Positions 13,005 through 24,873 of a DNA stretch of 64,000 bases are shown here, piece after piece. Position 1 is the stretch's first letter. The number at the start of each line of letters is the position of its first letter. The DNA comes from Argentina anserina (Eukaryota > Streptophyta > Magnoliopsida > Rosales > Rosaceae). The stretch is from the NCBI RefSeq assembly GCF_933775445.1, contig NC_065874.1, forward strand, positions 2,172,501 through 2,236,500. Reading direction: 5' to 3'. The notes below the pieces were generated by a model that worked only from the letters and a program-made list of their open reading frames with translations, made no database searches and was not told the DNA's origin. Both the position numbers and the translations under genes were made by a program.

Positions 13005-13188
13005 TGTTCCGGGAGAATTATTATTCTACCCTTGTATGTGTCTTAGCCTAATAGGTTTCCTGTTAGGAGATAGATTAACATCTCCGTAATAGATTAGGAC
13101 TCCGAATCCTACGGGATTGTGGTTTTGTAATGCCTATATATAGGCCCCCATATCATTCAATAATACACAATTATTTCATCCTGAAACA
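13005..13188 (+). repeat. 5' LTR (184 bp)
   Basis: It begins TGTTCCGGGAG and ends CCTGAAACA. It contains CCTATATATAGG, a probable TATA box, about 50 bases before the end. Confidence 0.93.
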
Positions 13189-13254
13189 CGTTATCACGCA
13201 CTTTGCCCTAAAACCCTGAACTTTTAGAGCCCTATTTGTTTTTCTTCTCTTTTC

Positions 13255-13500
13255 TCCGCCGGCCGCCGCCGCATCGCTCGCCGTCGCATCGCTGCCGCCG
13301 CATCGCCGGCGCACCCCCTGCTCGCCGCCGCATCGCCGGCACACCTCCTGCTCGCCGCCGCATCGCTGCCACCGCATCGCTGCAGCCCCTGCCGCAACCC
13401 CCCTGCAGCCCCTGCCCGCAACCCCTGCACGCAGCCTCGCAGCCCCTGCACGCAGCCTCGCAGCCCCTGCACGCAGCCCCGCAGCACCGCAGGGTCTCCT
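13255..13500. repeat. GC-rich tandem repeats in the retroelement leader
   Basis: Imperfect copies of CTCGCCGCCGCATCGC are followed by three copies of CAGCCCCTGCACGCAGCC near 13437-13495. They create long Pro/Arg/Ala-rich open frames on both strands that look like repeat artefacts rather than gag. Confidence 0.8.
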
Positions 13501-15818
13501 CCGCATTCGCTCCGCAAAAACATCTTTTTGCCCCGCAAGTCCCCGCATCAAAACCTTCAAAATTGCTCCTCCCGCATATTCACGCAAGAGACGTGAAATT
13601 CACAAGCAAGGACTTCGCTCAAGAGAAGCTACTCCCGTATACTACAAACCTTCAAAGGTAAATTTTTCATAAACGTTCCCGCTTTTGAACGTATAGATAT
13701 ATTATATCGGGCGCTATTAGCCTTCTTCTTGTCTTAATCCCGGCCTTTCTTATAACGCCGATGAGACTATAGAGGGATGGGTTTCCCCTCTTGGTCGATG
13801 TTTTCTGTGTGACGGTCCTGGGGGAGTCACGATTGTTTTGAAAGGGAAGTTAATCGATTTTCGTGTGGTCGCCTGAGTGCACCGCTGTTTTGGGTGCGAT
13901 CATGAGAATCGCCGATATGCATCGATTATTTTGTGACCATATACATCACAACCCTTCTAATTCCGGTTACATACTTGAATAGTTTTGATTATTCGAAACC
14001 TATACAACCCTCGTTTCTTATGGATGCGTCGCCATCACGACTGTTATTTGAATGTTTGAGTTTCTTAAACTCATGTCTATAAACGATAATCTCAAGATCT
14101 ACGTACTCATTTATTTGAGTTGATTCATTACTCTGATGCAGCACTATTTGCTGACAAAAAGATCCCAAAAATAACGAATTCTATGGGACACACTTAAAAG
14201 TGATTTAATGAACGTCTATGACGACGTATTACCAGAGTTGACCTTGAAACATGCTCCACATCCGAGAAACACATGTCATTTATTGGCACCTGTATCTATT
14301 TCTCGAGGGAATTTTGGAGATGGAAACGTAACATTCTTCCATTCTCAAGTAAGCACATTTTTTAGCCTCAGGCTAAGGCTCCGCCCAATCAGATATGCAA
14401 GATTTTGTTGCTACAGACTTTTGATTAGTCAATCTATTTTGACTATGTCTTCTGCTTACTATTTTTCAAGTATGACGTTGGCATTGCCATGATTATTGCT
14501 CGACTTTAGCTTAAGTCGTCTATTGGAATTGGAAGCTTGTTTGTGTTGTATTAAATATTGGCATATTCTATAAAATCTCTCGTATTTCTTGTTTACAAGA
14601 TTGACTCGTGAGAATTTTATTTGCCTTGGCTTAGCATGCATGGTCAACGTTGCAACTCACGTGGTTTTTAAATTGGCCGCTTTTGGGTTACATGGGACCC
14701 CAATAGCACTACATTGTGATTTTGGACTTTGAAATTTGGAAAACGGACCTCGGAACGTCAAAATTGACGTCGTTTTTTCCCGGTTACTCTTACGGCGTTT
14801 CCAGAACGTTTTTTGACGTTTTACCGGCGTATTCGCCGCCTTCCGGCCATATTCCGGCGTTTCCGGCACCGCCATCCGGTTCCGGACGGCGTTCCCTGTC
14901 GGACCTGAAGTTATGGCCTCCATACCGGCCAGGTCCGGGCACTGCCGGCCGGATTTCCGGCAATCGGTCCCGCCGGCTTCCGACGAGTTTTTCCGACGTT
15001 TTGTTTCGTCGTTTCTCGTCATTTTTCCGGCATATCTCAGCAGTTCTTGCTGCCATGTTTTCCTAGTCCAAAATTCACCCGGTTTTGAGTTAATTTGACA
15101 TGGTTTTCCGGTTAATTTTCCGGTTTTCTCCAAGTCGTTTCATAGCTCAAATGATTTTATTATTATTGGTGACCACCCGCACCAATTGGATGGTTTTTAC
15201 CACCCAAATTGTTTGGTATTCAACTGCTCCAATACCATGTTTTTCCAACTTTTGAGTTGAAGAATGTAGTTCTATTGCCATGTGATACATTCGATGGGAT
15301 TGCCATTTGTTTCAATCCACTCTCTTACAATATCCTACGGCGTATTGTGTAGAGAAGTTCACCGCGTTGTTGACTCTCTTAATCTTCATTTTGAGAATGT
15401 CCCGTCGTGAAATTGAGCGTCTTGCTAATTGCGTAACCACCCACACTGTCCTACGGCGCAGGTAGTTGTTTTACGGATCTCGTGCGGAGATTGTGTTGTA
15501 TATCTTCGTGCCTTGCTAAGTTTTAAAGGCCATTCATGCCAATGATGGATTTTCATCTTGATATTTGTGTTAAGAATGGAGAGGAATAAATCTGTCAGAT
15601 TTCATTGACAGTATCTTTTTCAAGCTTCGACAGTAGCTTTGTTAGCCTGCAGACATCGTTTTGCTTGCCTGCAGCAGTAGCTTTATGTAACTCAAGATTC
15701 TTTGAATCATGGGTTCGGTTTTACTGTCTTCTCGGTTTTGACATGATCGTTTTTTGGTCATTTTGAACAAGATATGATGATTCGAGTTCTTTGAAATTCA
15801 CATTATCATCTATTTTTC

Positions 15819-16790
15819 ATGTTCACGAAGCGATTGGAGGACCACCTCACCCATGCTCCACACGGTGAGGCCGAGCCTGCCTATTTCGGCGGCTCCATGG
15901 CATTAAGGCCGTCGGTGGCGGCATCCCCTCCTTCACAGGAGCTTGTGATGCCTCCCGTGTCTTCTAATGCCTCCATGACAATCTCTGATGCCAATCGCTC
16001 ATTTTGCAAAGCTTGTTCTTTTGCTAGATTTCAAGGAAGTCCTTATTTGCTAAGGCTCCAACCGAGAACATTCCATTCTTACAAAGTATTTAAGGTGACA
16101 TTAGTGGACCCTATCCAACCGAATACGGACATTTTTCGGTATTTTATGGTATAGGTTAAGAGCATCGACGCGTTGGTCACACGTCGCTTTGCTTTCCACA
16201 AGAAACGCTGCATTCGCTAAAGTTTTTAGCTATGATCATCATACTAAGGGCTCACCACCCTTCCCATCCTCTCAAATCTATTTGATTGGATACCGTTGGA
16301 GAGTTCACCCCCACGACTTTGATGATTTCGTTTTGCATGTCTACTGGGATCGTCGTTGAACATATTATTCCTCATGTTCATTCACCGCACGATCTAGCAG
16401 AGCTCGGACTTGGTTATGGGTTCTAACCTGCCGATTTTTGCATGGAGATATGTAATGATGTTGCATGCAGCGACACTTATTCGTTTCAGACCCAGAACTT
16501 GCCAAGCGTTTAGTGCGTACCAAATGGTCACTGGATACGGTCCCAACGTTCTTTTCACTAACGCCTATTTGGTTAAAGTTATTTATGTGTCTCTATTGTA
16601 GTTATCTCAATGGGTCTACTTGAAACGATTAAGTATTCTGGTTGGTTATGATTTATGAATCACCAACACTTGTCCGCTATTTTCCAATCTACAACCGTCG
16701 ATCTCTATCCTGCGATATTAGCAGACGGTCACTTTGATGAGACATACTTCCCGTCGTTAGGGGGAGATATGGAATGCTCACATTCTGGTT
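15819..16790 (+). pseudogene. Degenerate Copia integrase
   Basis: Fragments in several frames match the plant Copia integrase order. First comes the end of the zinc-finger and linker (CKACSFARFQ), then core-like sequence with VTLVDPIQP and FRYFMV. Later come LPIFAWRYVMMLHAATLIRF and, near 16710, an ADGHFDETYFPSLGG-like block. Frameshifts and stops separate all pieces, so no functional integrase is encoded. Confidence 0.75.
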
Positions 16791-17399
16791 TTAACGCCAG
16801 GAATTGACGTGGTGTGGCACTATGTCTCATTAAGATCCCGCACTACTCAAAGTGAGTAAATGTGCAACGCATTATCGACCTCCAGAAAGTCAAATATTCG
16901 ATGCTTAATGACTTTATTGATATTGCGAAAGTGACGAGATCGCACATAAATGCTGTGATGTGCCGGTAAGGTTGGGACTCTCAGAATATGGGAGAATTTC
17001 ATATGACCTGGTCCTAGCACCGTTGGCACCATCCCTGACAGTGGCAAGGAAGCCGGCGATGGCACCATCGTACGCTGTGGTGTTGTCGGCACCCGTGGCA
17101 TTGCACCACAAAACAAGGGCGGCAAACGCAAAGATGGACTAGTAAGGGTCATAGCTTCGGTCTTGGCTCCTGCCTAGATGAGGGGGAGACCATTATTCTC
17201 TAGAATCAAAACTAGAAAGAAGCGAAGTGCGTAGGCACAAGTATTTCGCGCATCATCAAGAGATATTCTCTAAACATGTGTATCAACTAAGTTTCTGTGG
17301 GATGCTACAGACTCCTTTTGTTGATGTTAGAGAAGAATAGAAATCTCACGAATTGATCGTATACAGCGCGCGCGCGTGTTTAATGTATTGATCTCCCAT

Positions 17400-17900
17400 G
17401 ATTGATGATGTATTCGCTTATGCCCTTATTCCGTTGTAAATCATCAACGATGAGTAACTTGACCGAAGTGGAAAGAATCAATACAGTTTGAACTAGACTT
17501 GTTATGTTGGTCGTTGTTCGTAAGATGAAGTCATGCAATATATGCAGGACTTATGGCGCAAAGATTGTCTCATTATCCTAGTATTGAGTACGATGAGTTA
17601 TATTCTCTCGTTATGGACATAATTTCTTTCCGCTACTTGATCAGTAGTAGTGTCCATGAAAACTGATTTGCAGCATATGATAGTGGTTATAGAATATCTG
17701 TAAAGGGATCTTGACGCTGATATAAGAGTGCCCGAGGGACTTTAAATGCCTTCAGACCACGGAGAGATTATGTAATCAGATTGCGACGTTCGAGAGAACG
17801 TAGTACAATCGGTTGCAAGAACTCATACCCATATGTGTTCATATGAAGTTAATTCTTGATTCTCTATTCCGTCTAAGTATAGATGATGAAGAGATTCAAT
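17400..17900 (+). pseudogene. Degenerate Copia reverse transcriptase
   Basis: Frame-shifting translation recovers the canonical Copia RT run. Pieces resemble DDVFAYA, the PVMDIISFRYL region, YLYGS-LDADI, VPEGL and RSRDYVIRL-like blocks in the expected order after integrase. The region carries multiple stops. RNase H could not be recognised downstream. Confidence 0.7.
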
Positions 17901-18992
17901 GAGCTATACATTCATACATGTTAGTGTTGTTGGGACACTATTGCTTTCATTATGACGTGATTAACTATGCGCCTATGCATTGTCATTGGACTTGCATTGC
18001 TTCTTTGACATGGGTTTAGTTCTACACTTAGTGAACCAACACAAATCCTATCCACACCAACGCCGCCAGCAGCTCCAGCAACATCAACGTACGCCTTGGT
18101 GTAGCAGTCGACACTGGTAGCGTAGAGGATGCGTACGGTTCTGTCTTGGACAAAAAATCAGTCCTTCATTGGTCCATTCCCCCATTTTTTTCGCGAAAGA
18201 CACATTAAATGTGACAAATAAGAATCTATCCAGTTTCGTAGGTCAACTTCAACGAGACCTACAGGACAGCTCGCTCGATGAAATATGGTGAAATTAGTAC
18301 CGTTGGAAAGGTCTATGTGTCTACTTTGAAGGGACATCAACCTTTCGTTCATAGCTATCATATTGAGTGAGTTATGGCCGTTTTAGCAAAGTAGGACAGT
18401 CCTGTCCGAAAATTTGCAAGTCAGTCAACTTCGACAGAGCATTGTGAACTGCTCCGATCGGATAAGGTTGTGAACCTTATGTCACTGGAAAGCCACGGGT
18501 GTCTACTTTTCAGAACATTTTACGGTTCGCTGATACCTATTTTGACGAAGAAGTTATGGCCGTTTAAGTGAGTGAATGTCATTCTACCCGAGAATCTGAT
18601 TTTCATTGCAAACTCTTGTTTTGAGTTGTTATGCAATCTTGTTTCCTAAGATCTAAGTTTGGCTAAGTATAGCATGAATGATCTAAGGATGTGTGGCTAG
18701 ATTAATGATTAATCATTAGCCCAAGACTACGTTTGAGAAACATGTAATGAACGTTGTATACGTTATTCTTTGTACTCCATGATTATGGCACTAATCAGGG
18801 GGAGTTGTTTCGTAGACTTCAGGGGGAGTCTAGCTCACATGATGCTATCAAATGTAGACGGTGCGTTGTGCTCTTTTTCCCTTCGATCAAGCTTTTGTTT
18901 TTACCCAAGAGGTTTTTATTTTGCTTGACAAGGTTTTTACCGAGGCAACGATGTGTGCACCATGCAACCTAGGCATGCGACACAAGGGGGAG

Positions 18993-19176
18993 TGTTCCGG
19001 GAGAATTACTATTCTACACTTGTATGTGTCTTAGCCTAATAGGTTTCCTGTTAGGAGATAGATTAGCATCTCCGTAATAGATTAGGACTCCGAATCCTAC
19101 GGGATTGTGGTTTTGTAATGCCTATATATAGGCCCCCATATCATTCAATAATACACAATTATTTCATCCTGAAACA
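18993..19176 (+). repeat. 3' LTR (184 bp), also candidate promoter for TRAPPC13
   Basis: It matches the 5' LTR except for three substitutions (in the ATTACTATT, CTACACTTG and GATTAGCATC contexts). Its TATA-like CTATATATA at 19122-19130 lies about 240 bases before the TRAPPC13 ATG and points the same way. Confidence 0.92.
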
Positions 19177-19370
19177 ATAACGAGTTTGTTATAAATCGAA
19201 ATTTAAACGCCAATATTAATGAGAATTTTTAAAATAAAAGAACATATAAACAAATTTAAAAAAAGGTGCAAGAAAAGTAAATTAGTATTTGCCGGGAAAA
19301 AAAAAAGGGAAAGCGCTGAAATCTCACAACCACCGAAATCAAATCGGAGAAGTGGAAGAAATAGAGAGCG

Positions 19371-22300
19371 ATGAGCAGCAGCACCGGCGGCCAAGGTGGA
19401 CCCCACTCGCTGGCCTTCAGGGTGATGCGTCTCTGCAAGCCCTCATTCCAGGTCGACTCCATCCCCCTCCTCCTCGACCCCGCCGATCTCCTCGTCGGCG
19501 AGGACATCTTCGACGACCCCCTCGCCGCCGCCAACCTCCCCCGCCTCCTCCAGAGCTCCTCCTCCGACTCCTCCTCCGATCCCAGCTACCGCTCCAGATT
19601 GCTCCTCCACCATCCCTCCGACTCCATCGGCCTCTCCGGCCTCCTCGTCCTCCCCCAAGCCTTCGGGTCACTCCGTCACTCTAACCTTCTCCTTCTTCTT
19701 CTTCTTCTTCGTCATTTCTAGATTCCGTTTTTGAATCTCTGAAAAATTCGCAGGGCGATTTACTTAGGAGAGACGTTTTGTAGCTACATTAGCATCAACA
19801 ATAGCTCTAATTTCGAAGTCCGTGACATTATAATCAAGGTTTGTTTGTAATTTTCCGAAATTTTCGACTTAATTTTTGTGTCTTAATTGTTTATTGTTAC
19901 GATTTTAATGAAATTTAAGCTGAATTTGGACATTTTTAGTCTTAATTATTACGGTTTTGGTCAGATTTGAGCTGAATTTGGAAATTTTTAGGCGGAGATG
20001 CAAACAGAGAGGCAGAGGCTGGTGCTGTTGGAGACGTCGAAATCACCCGTGGAGTCCATTCGCGCCGGAGGGCGGTATGATTTCATTGTTGAGCATGATG
20101 TGAAGGAGCTCGGAGCTCACACGTAAGCTTGCTCACTCTAACTGATTTGTTGCCATTGTCCATTGTTGTTTCCATTGTGATTGTGTTGGTGTTGAGGTTT
20201 TTTAGGTTGGTGTGTACTGCGTTGTACAATGACGGTGAGGGTGAGCGTAAGTACCTACCGCAGTTCTTCAAGTTCATTGTGGCAAATCCTCTTTCGGTTC
20301 GGACTAAGGTATGGTTTATGCCTTGGCATTTTGCATTTGTAGTTTGAGTCATGTTCCTCTAATGACAATATTTCGCTTGTGCTGAGGGACTTTTTGAATT
20401 TGATTTTGATGTGCAGGTCCGCGTTGTTAAGGTACGTTGAGGTTCACTGAATCTGTCAGCTGTAAGTTTAAAAATGCAGTCTTTTGGATAGAAATTACAA
20501 GTTATATCTTTACACCTTGAAACTTGAGCATGCATGTGCTAGATGGGAGTATCTGAGCTTGCATATCCTTAAGGCCTATGTAGCAACTCTGTTCTTTTTC
20601 ATAACTGTCTGGATATACTCTCATTTACATACATATATGTATTTTGATTTAAGCATTTGCCTGTAATAGCTCCCTATGACAACTGCTTTAGTGTATTATC
20701 ACCAGGACACTACCTTTTTAGAGGCTTGCATTGAAAATCATACAAAGTCAAATCTTTTTATGGACCAAGTTGAGTTCGAGCCTGCTGGGCATTGGGGTGC
20801 AAAACTTCTGAAAGCTGATGAACACCATTCTGAAACGAAATCTCAAACGAGGTAAAAAATATTGTGCATTTTTGGCAGAATTTCAAATCCGTCTCATTTT
20901 TATCTTTCGTGGAGTCTAAATCGTCGTTATCACTCATATTTGAGTTGTTAATGACAGAGATCTGTTTAAGCCACCAGTTCTCATCAGATCTGGCGGAGGA
21001 ATTCGTAACTATCTTTATCAATTAATATCATATGGGTCTGCTCAACCAAAAGTGGAGGGAAGCAATATTCTTGGTAAACTCCAGATAACTTGGCGAACAA
21101 ATTTGGGGGAACCTGGTCGCCTACAAACACAGCAAATATTGGGCACTGTGAGTTTTCTGTCTTGACATAAATTTAAGAAGAAGGAAGAATGTTGGTCCAT
21201 TATCTGTTTATTTTATTTTACCTCTGCAGTGTTTCATTCTCTTCACAAGAATCTGTTTAATCAGAATTCCATATTTGGATTGGAAATAAGTATATGAATA
21301 TCCTTGTGAAGTGAATGACTACTCGTCTGCAGTGATGTATATCGCAGGCTTATGCACATAGTAGACAAATTAGGAATGGGATGTTTGCAATGTCTGAATT
21401 TTGTTTTTAATTTACTAGGACTATCTTAGGGTAAGTTTAGTGCTGAGTAGTATGAAGTTAATCTGAAAATCAAATCATTTGATATCTTCAGTGGAGATTG
21501 AGAAGCTAAACTCATAGTGTACTAATTTAACATATTACTGTTTTGGGTTAAATATTCTGCCTAGACGCTTGAAGGGATACACATTCACCCTTTTGATATA
21601 CTATTTGCAGCCCATAACACGAAAGGATATTGAGTTGCAAGTTGTGGAGGTACCATCTGGCATCAAATTGGAAAGACCTTTTACGGTAATTTTACATCTT
21701 CTTGATGTATTACATGTGCCTGGTACTGTAGCTTGACAATATAAATCAGAAATTGCCATCTGTGGCTCCTTGTGCCTGTTGAACTTCATCCCTTCCCTTC
21801 CCCCTAACCCAACAAATATATACATACATTACTGGTCAATTTCAGTATATAATGTGGGTGACAATAAATTAACTAAATGAGGTTTTACTGACCAACTATA
21901 TCGTCCTGCAGCTACACTTGAAATTAGCAAATGAGACAGAAAAAGAACTTGGCCCTTTTGAAGTTTCTTTATCACAAGATGATTCACGCGAGGAGAAGGT
22001 TGTCATGATTAATGGTCTTCAAACTGTGGTAATGTGTTGAATCTTCTGCTCATATTCAAAATTGTGTTTGAGTCCTTTTTGAAGTCATACGGTTGGTCTG
22101 TTTTGATATGACCATTCACATCTGCTTCGGTAGCTGCTCCATTTGTAAAATATTTGATGTCAAGTAAAAGCACTAATTGGTGGCCTCGTTGAGTGTTTTC
22201 CTTTCACTTTATGTTGCTTGATTTTGTAGGTTTACTGTATGTAATAGACCTCATAAACACTTTTAAGTTTCAACTAACTCAAATGGCTTACGTAATATTG

Positions 22301-23861
22301 TGCAATCCAAGATTAAATCAAAGGCCAAGATTTCGCTAACCAAACCTAAATTATTATTCTACTTTTTCCGTATCTAGTTAACTGATCAATGAAATTGAAT
22401 TATGTACAGGTATTTCCAAGTCTTGAAGCATTTGGCTCCAAGGAGTTTCATCTGGTACAAAAACTTATTTGTCAGCACCTTATGGATTCTTTTTAAGCAT
22501 ATTTAATGTCTAATTATTTATTATTTACTAAGATAGTTTCAGTGGAAGCATCAATAAGTATATATATTAACCATGACATTTAGACCTTTTACCTAAAGTC
22601 ATATATGTAGATTACTTGTCATTACCACTAGATGTTGCTGGGAAAAAAGGGAAATACAATTTGAAAGGACAGAAAACTCTATCACTCCAGATGACATGCC
22701 GAACATGCTAAAGCTTGTCAAGACCCTGATTTGGTTGAAACTCTCTTGTGCCATAAATTTATCTTTTGTTTAAAACATGATTTCCAGGGCTCTTCCAACT
22801 GACAGACCTCAAAAAGCTCGGCCGGATCATTTTTCACGATTTTTCAAAGTTAGGAATTTGGAAAAATCATCTAAAAAAATCAAGTCCAGTTTTTCCAGTT
22901 CTGTCAATTGGAGCATTACTTGAAAATTATGATTATGATAATAGGGTGGAGAAATTTTGGTAAGAAAAAATGAACATGCGATTTTGGCCAAAAAACCGTG
23001 TAGTCCACAATTTTGGTGAAAAATACATTATTTGGACCAAAAGTGCATGTTCTTGTTTTCTTACCAGAATCTTCCCAGCCCCAAATCTTGATATTTAAGC
23101 AATTATCCAACTGAAAGAACTTTAAAATCTCTACTTTTTCAATTTTTGAAACTGTTAACTTGGAAAAGTCATTATAAAATTTTGGTCAAGATCTTTATGA
23201 GTTTCATCAGTTCGTAAATTGCTTAGAAATCACGCTTCAGGGGGTGGGAAGATTTGGTAGAAAAATAAGAGTGCATTTTTTGCGAGAAAAACATGTGCTT
23301 GGGGTGGAATTTGAGATCTTGGACATTTAAAAGAAAGATATAACCTTTTTTATTCACATTCTTTTGTTCTCGTGGGATTGGAACACCGTCGTGTGTGCCT
23401 GGTCTCACTTGCATGCATTTGCATCGTTAGCATCACTTGCATGGCCTAGCCATTATCTCATTGTACTTTATGACTAACAGTGGATTAGGATTTCATACTT
23501 CAAACAGTCGAGTATAATTTATGTTGGTTGAGTAATTCCTTAGAGCTTCTCTTTGTCATTATAGAACCTCATTGCTACCAAACTCGGAGTTCAGAAGATC
23601 ACAGGCATTACCGTTTATAACACAATGGAGAGAAAATCATATGATCCTTTGCCAGATTTAGAGGTTCGTTTTCATCTTCTTGATATAATTGAGGCACCAA
23701 TCAGTTGGAGCTATTTCATCCAAAAGCTACCAGGAGTTATTCAAGAGTTATGCCAAGGCTTTTTTCCCATCTAAACCTGACTAATCAGATGCTTTGGTTA
23801 TTCTTCTTTTCTGATCAGTAGTATTCTGGACTTATTGCAGATATATGTGGATCTGGACTGA
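19371..23861 (+). CDS. TRAPPC13: Trafficking protein particle complex subunit 13 homologue (TRAPPC13, DUF974)
   Basis: This is a subunit of the TRAPP complex, a guanine-nucleotide exchange and tethering complex for Rab GTPases in Golgi and endosomal traffic. The exons are 19371-19666, 19754-19838, 19992-20122, 20206-20308, 20417-20431, 20706-20851, 20958-21147, 21611-21685, 21912-22028, 22410-22454, 23565-23663 and 23841-23861. They encode 440 residues, the usual plant length. Family hallmarks are HSLAFRVMRLCKPSFQVD at the N-terminus, GAIYLGETFCSYISINN, QVEFEPAGHWGA, SGGGIRNYLYQL, GKLQITWRTNLGEPGRLQTQ and the C-terminal YDPLPDLEIYVDLD. The N-terminal exon is GC-rich with Ser-rich stretches. 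One exon is only 15 bases and the last is 21. The ATG is 190 bases from the retrotransposon's right target duplication. Intron 10 (1.1 kb) holds inverted repeats. Confidence 0.95.
22944..23275. repeat. Diverged inverted and direct repeats in TRAPPC13 intron 10
   Basis: The block 22944-22979 (GGGTGGAGAAATTTTGG and following) recurs inverted at about 23045-23082 and again in direct orientation at about 23241-23274. Spacers read TTTGGCCAAAAAA or TTGGTCCAAA. It is probably the remains of a foldback element. I could not place its ends. Confidence 0.55.
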
Positions 23862-24873
23862 TTCTGCCTTAGTTGTCAGTGGTCTGGCTTCCTGTCTTTC
23901 GTGGAAACACTTGAGCATTTGAAACGCAAGGCGCTAGTTCACTGGGTTGATAAGTGGTGATGCTTTATGCTTATGGTGGACTGATAACTGTTATCAATCT
24001 CTGTCAAGTATGTGGCAGTTTGATTCTTTGGCTAGCAAATGTAAGGCTGTAAGAATAGAATGCCCAGAAACTGGCTCCTATATTTAGTTGCGAGGAAGGA
24101 AAGTAGTCTGTAAAAGATTTAGCTCAATTATATTAGAGATTTGTAATAGAAACTTTTTTTTTTCAATACATGAAAACGAAATTGTTATAGAAACTATTGG
24201 TACATCAGCGAACTATTGAATCCTTTGTTTAATGAACTACAGTTTCATCCCTCCTTGTCCTCTTCTATTTAATTATGTTATCAGACAATAGATAGGACCA
24301 AGACTTACTCAGTGGTGACACCATCACTCGAGTAAAGCATATTTTCTATATTATCACCAAAATTACAATAACCAACTTGCAAAGCAAGTTTACACTCCGG
24401 TTCTTCAATGCTAAGAGCATCTTTATCACTCTCTACTATAGTTTTTTAGCTATTTTAGAGAATATGTTTAGTTTTTTTTTACGAAAAATAGGGAATGCAC
24501 TAGACTCGCTATTATAATTTTATTTTAATTTTTAACTGTTACATTCGACAAATTTGTCGAGTGAGATAGTTCAAAGTTAAAACATTATTTCTACATAATT
24601 ATATATACATTTAAAATATTTTTGTACAAAAGCAGTAGTAGTCTATGAAAAGCAGCATTATTGTACAAAAGATCAAAATGAAAAATGCTATTGATCCAGA
24701 AAAATTACTCCATTCATGTATTTGTACAGAGTCAGTCGTCCGAAGGTGAAAAAAAAGGAAGGAATATATACATGAATAACCAAAATGAAGCCAAGTAAAG
24801 TAAAATTTCAGATAAACATAAGTTCCAAATGAGGTGAAAATTCTGTCATCAAATTTCTAGGTCCTGAAAAACT
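23862..24873. other. Convergent intergenic region
   Basis: This carries the 3' UTRs of TRAPPC13 (+) and the DUF3700 gene (-) and AT-rich spacer. No coding or structured element was recognised. Confidence 0.5.

Larger units (their letters stand above)
13005..19176 (+). mobile_element. Copia-type LTR retrotransposon, structurally intact, coding-dead
   Basis: The 6.2-kb element is bounded by two 184-base LTRs that differ at three positions, and by the ATAAC target duplication. LTRs start TG and end CA. A purine-rich primer tract (ACAAGGGGGAG) abuts the right LTR. Pol is recognisable but broken. Integrase-like sequence occurs around 16000-16145 and 16420-16600 (CKAC, LPIFAWRY) and near 16710-16770 (ADGHFDETYFPSLGGDM). 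Reverse-transcriptase-like sequence lies around 17400-17800. The order integrase then RT is Copia, on the plus strand. Stops and frameshifts interrupt every domain. The bases after the left LTR (CGTTATCACGCAC) resemble the leader start of Tork-type Copia elements, which is recollection rather than proof. Confidence 0.92.

Noticed and set aside
13171..13661. Overlapping long Pro/Arg/Ala-rich open frames on both strands
   Set aside because: They are produced by GC-rich tandem repeats in the retroelement leader. All frames stay open because stop codons are rare in that composition, and no gag motif is present.
14657..15133. Long open frames on both strands in the GC-rich TTCCGG-repeat block
   Set aside because: Composition-driven and mutually overlapping on both strands, inside the non-coding or decayed gag region of the LTR element.
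17366..17380. CG-alternating run as possible Z-DNA site
   Set aside because: Only about five CG repeats within a decayed pol gene; too short to argue a function.
19417..19671. Arg/Gly-rich and Glu/Gly-rich minus-strand frames over TRAPPC13 exon 1
   Set aside because: Antisense of a GC-rich coding exon; the sense frame matches TRAPPC13.
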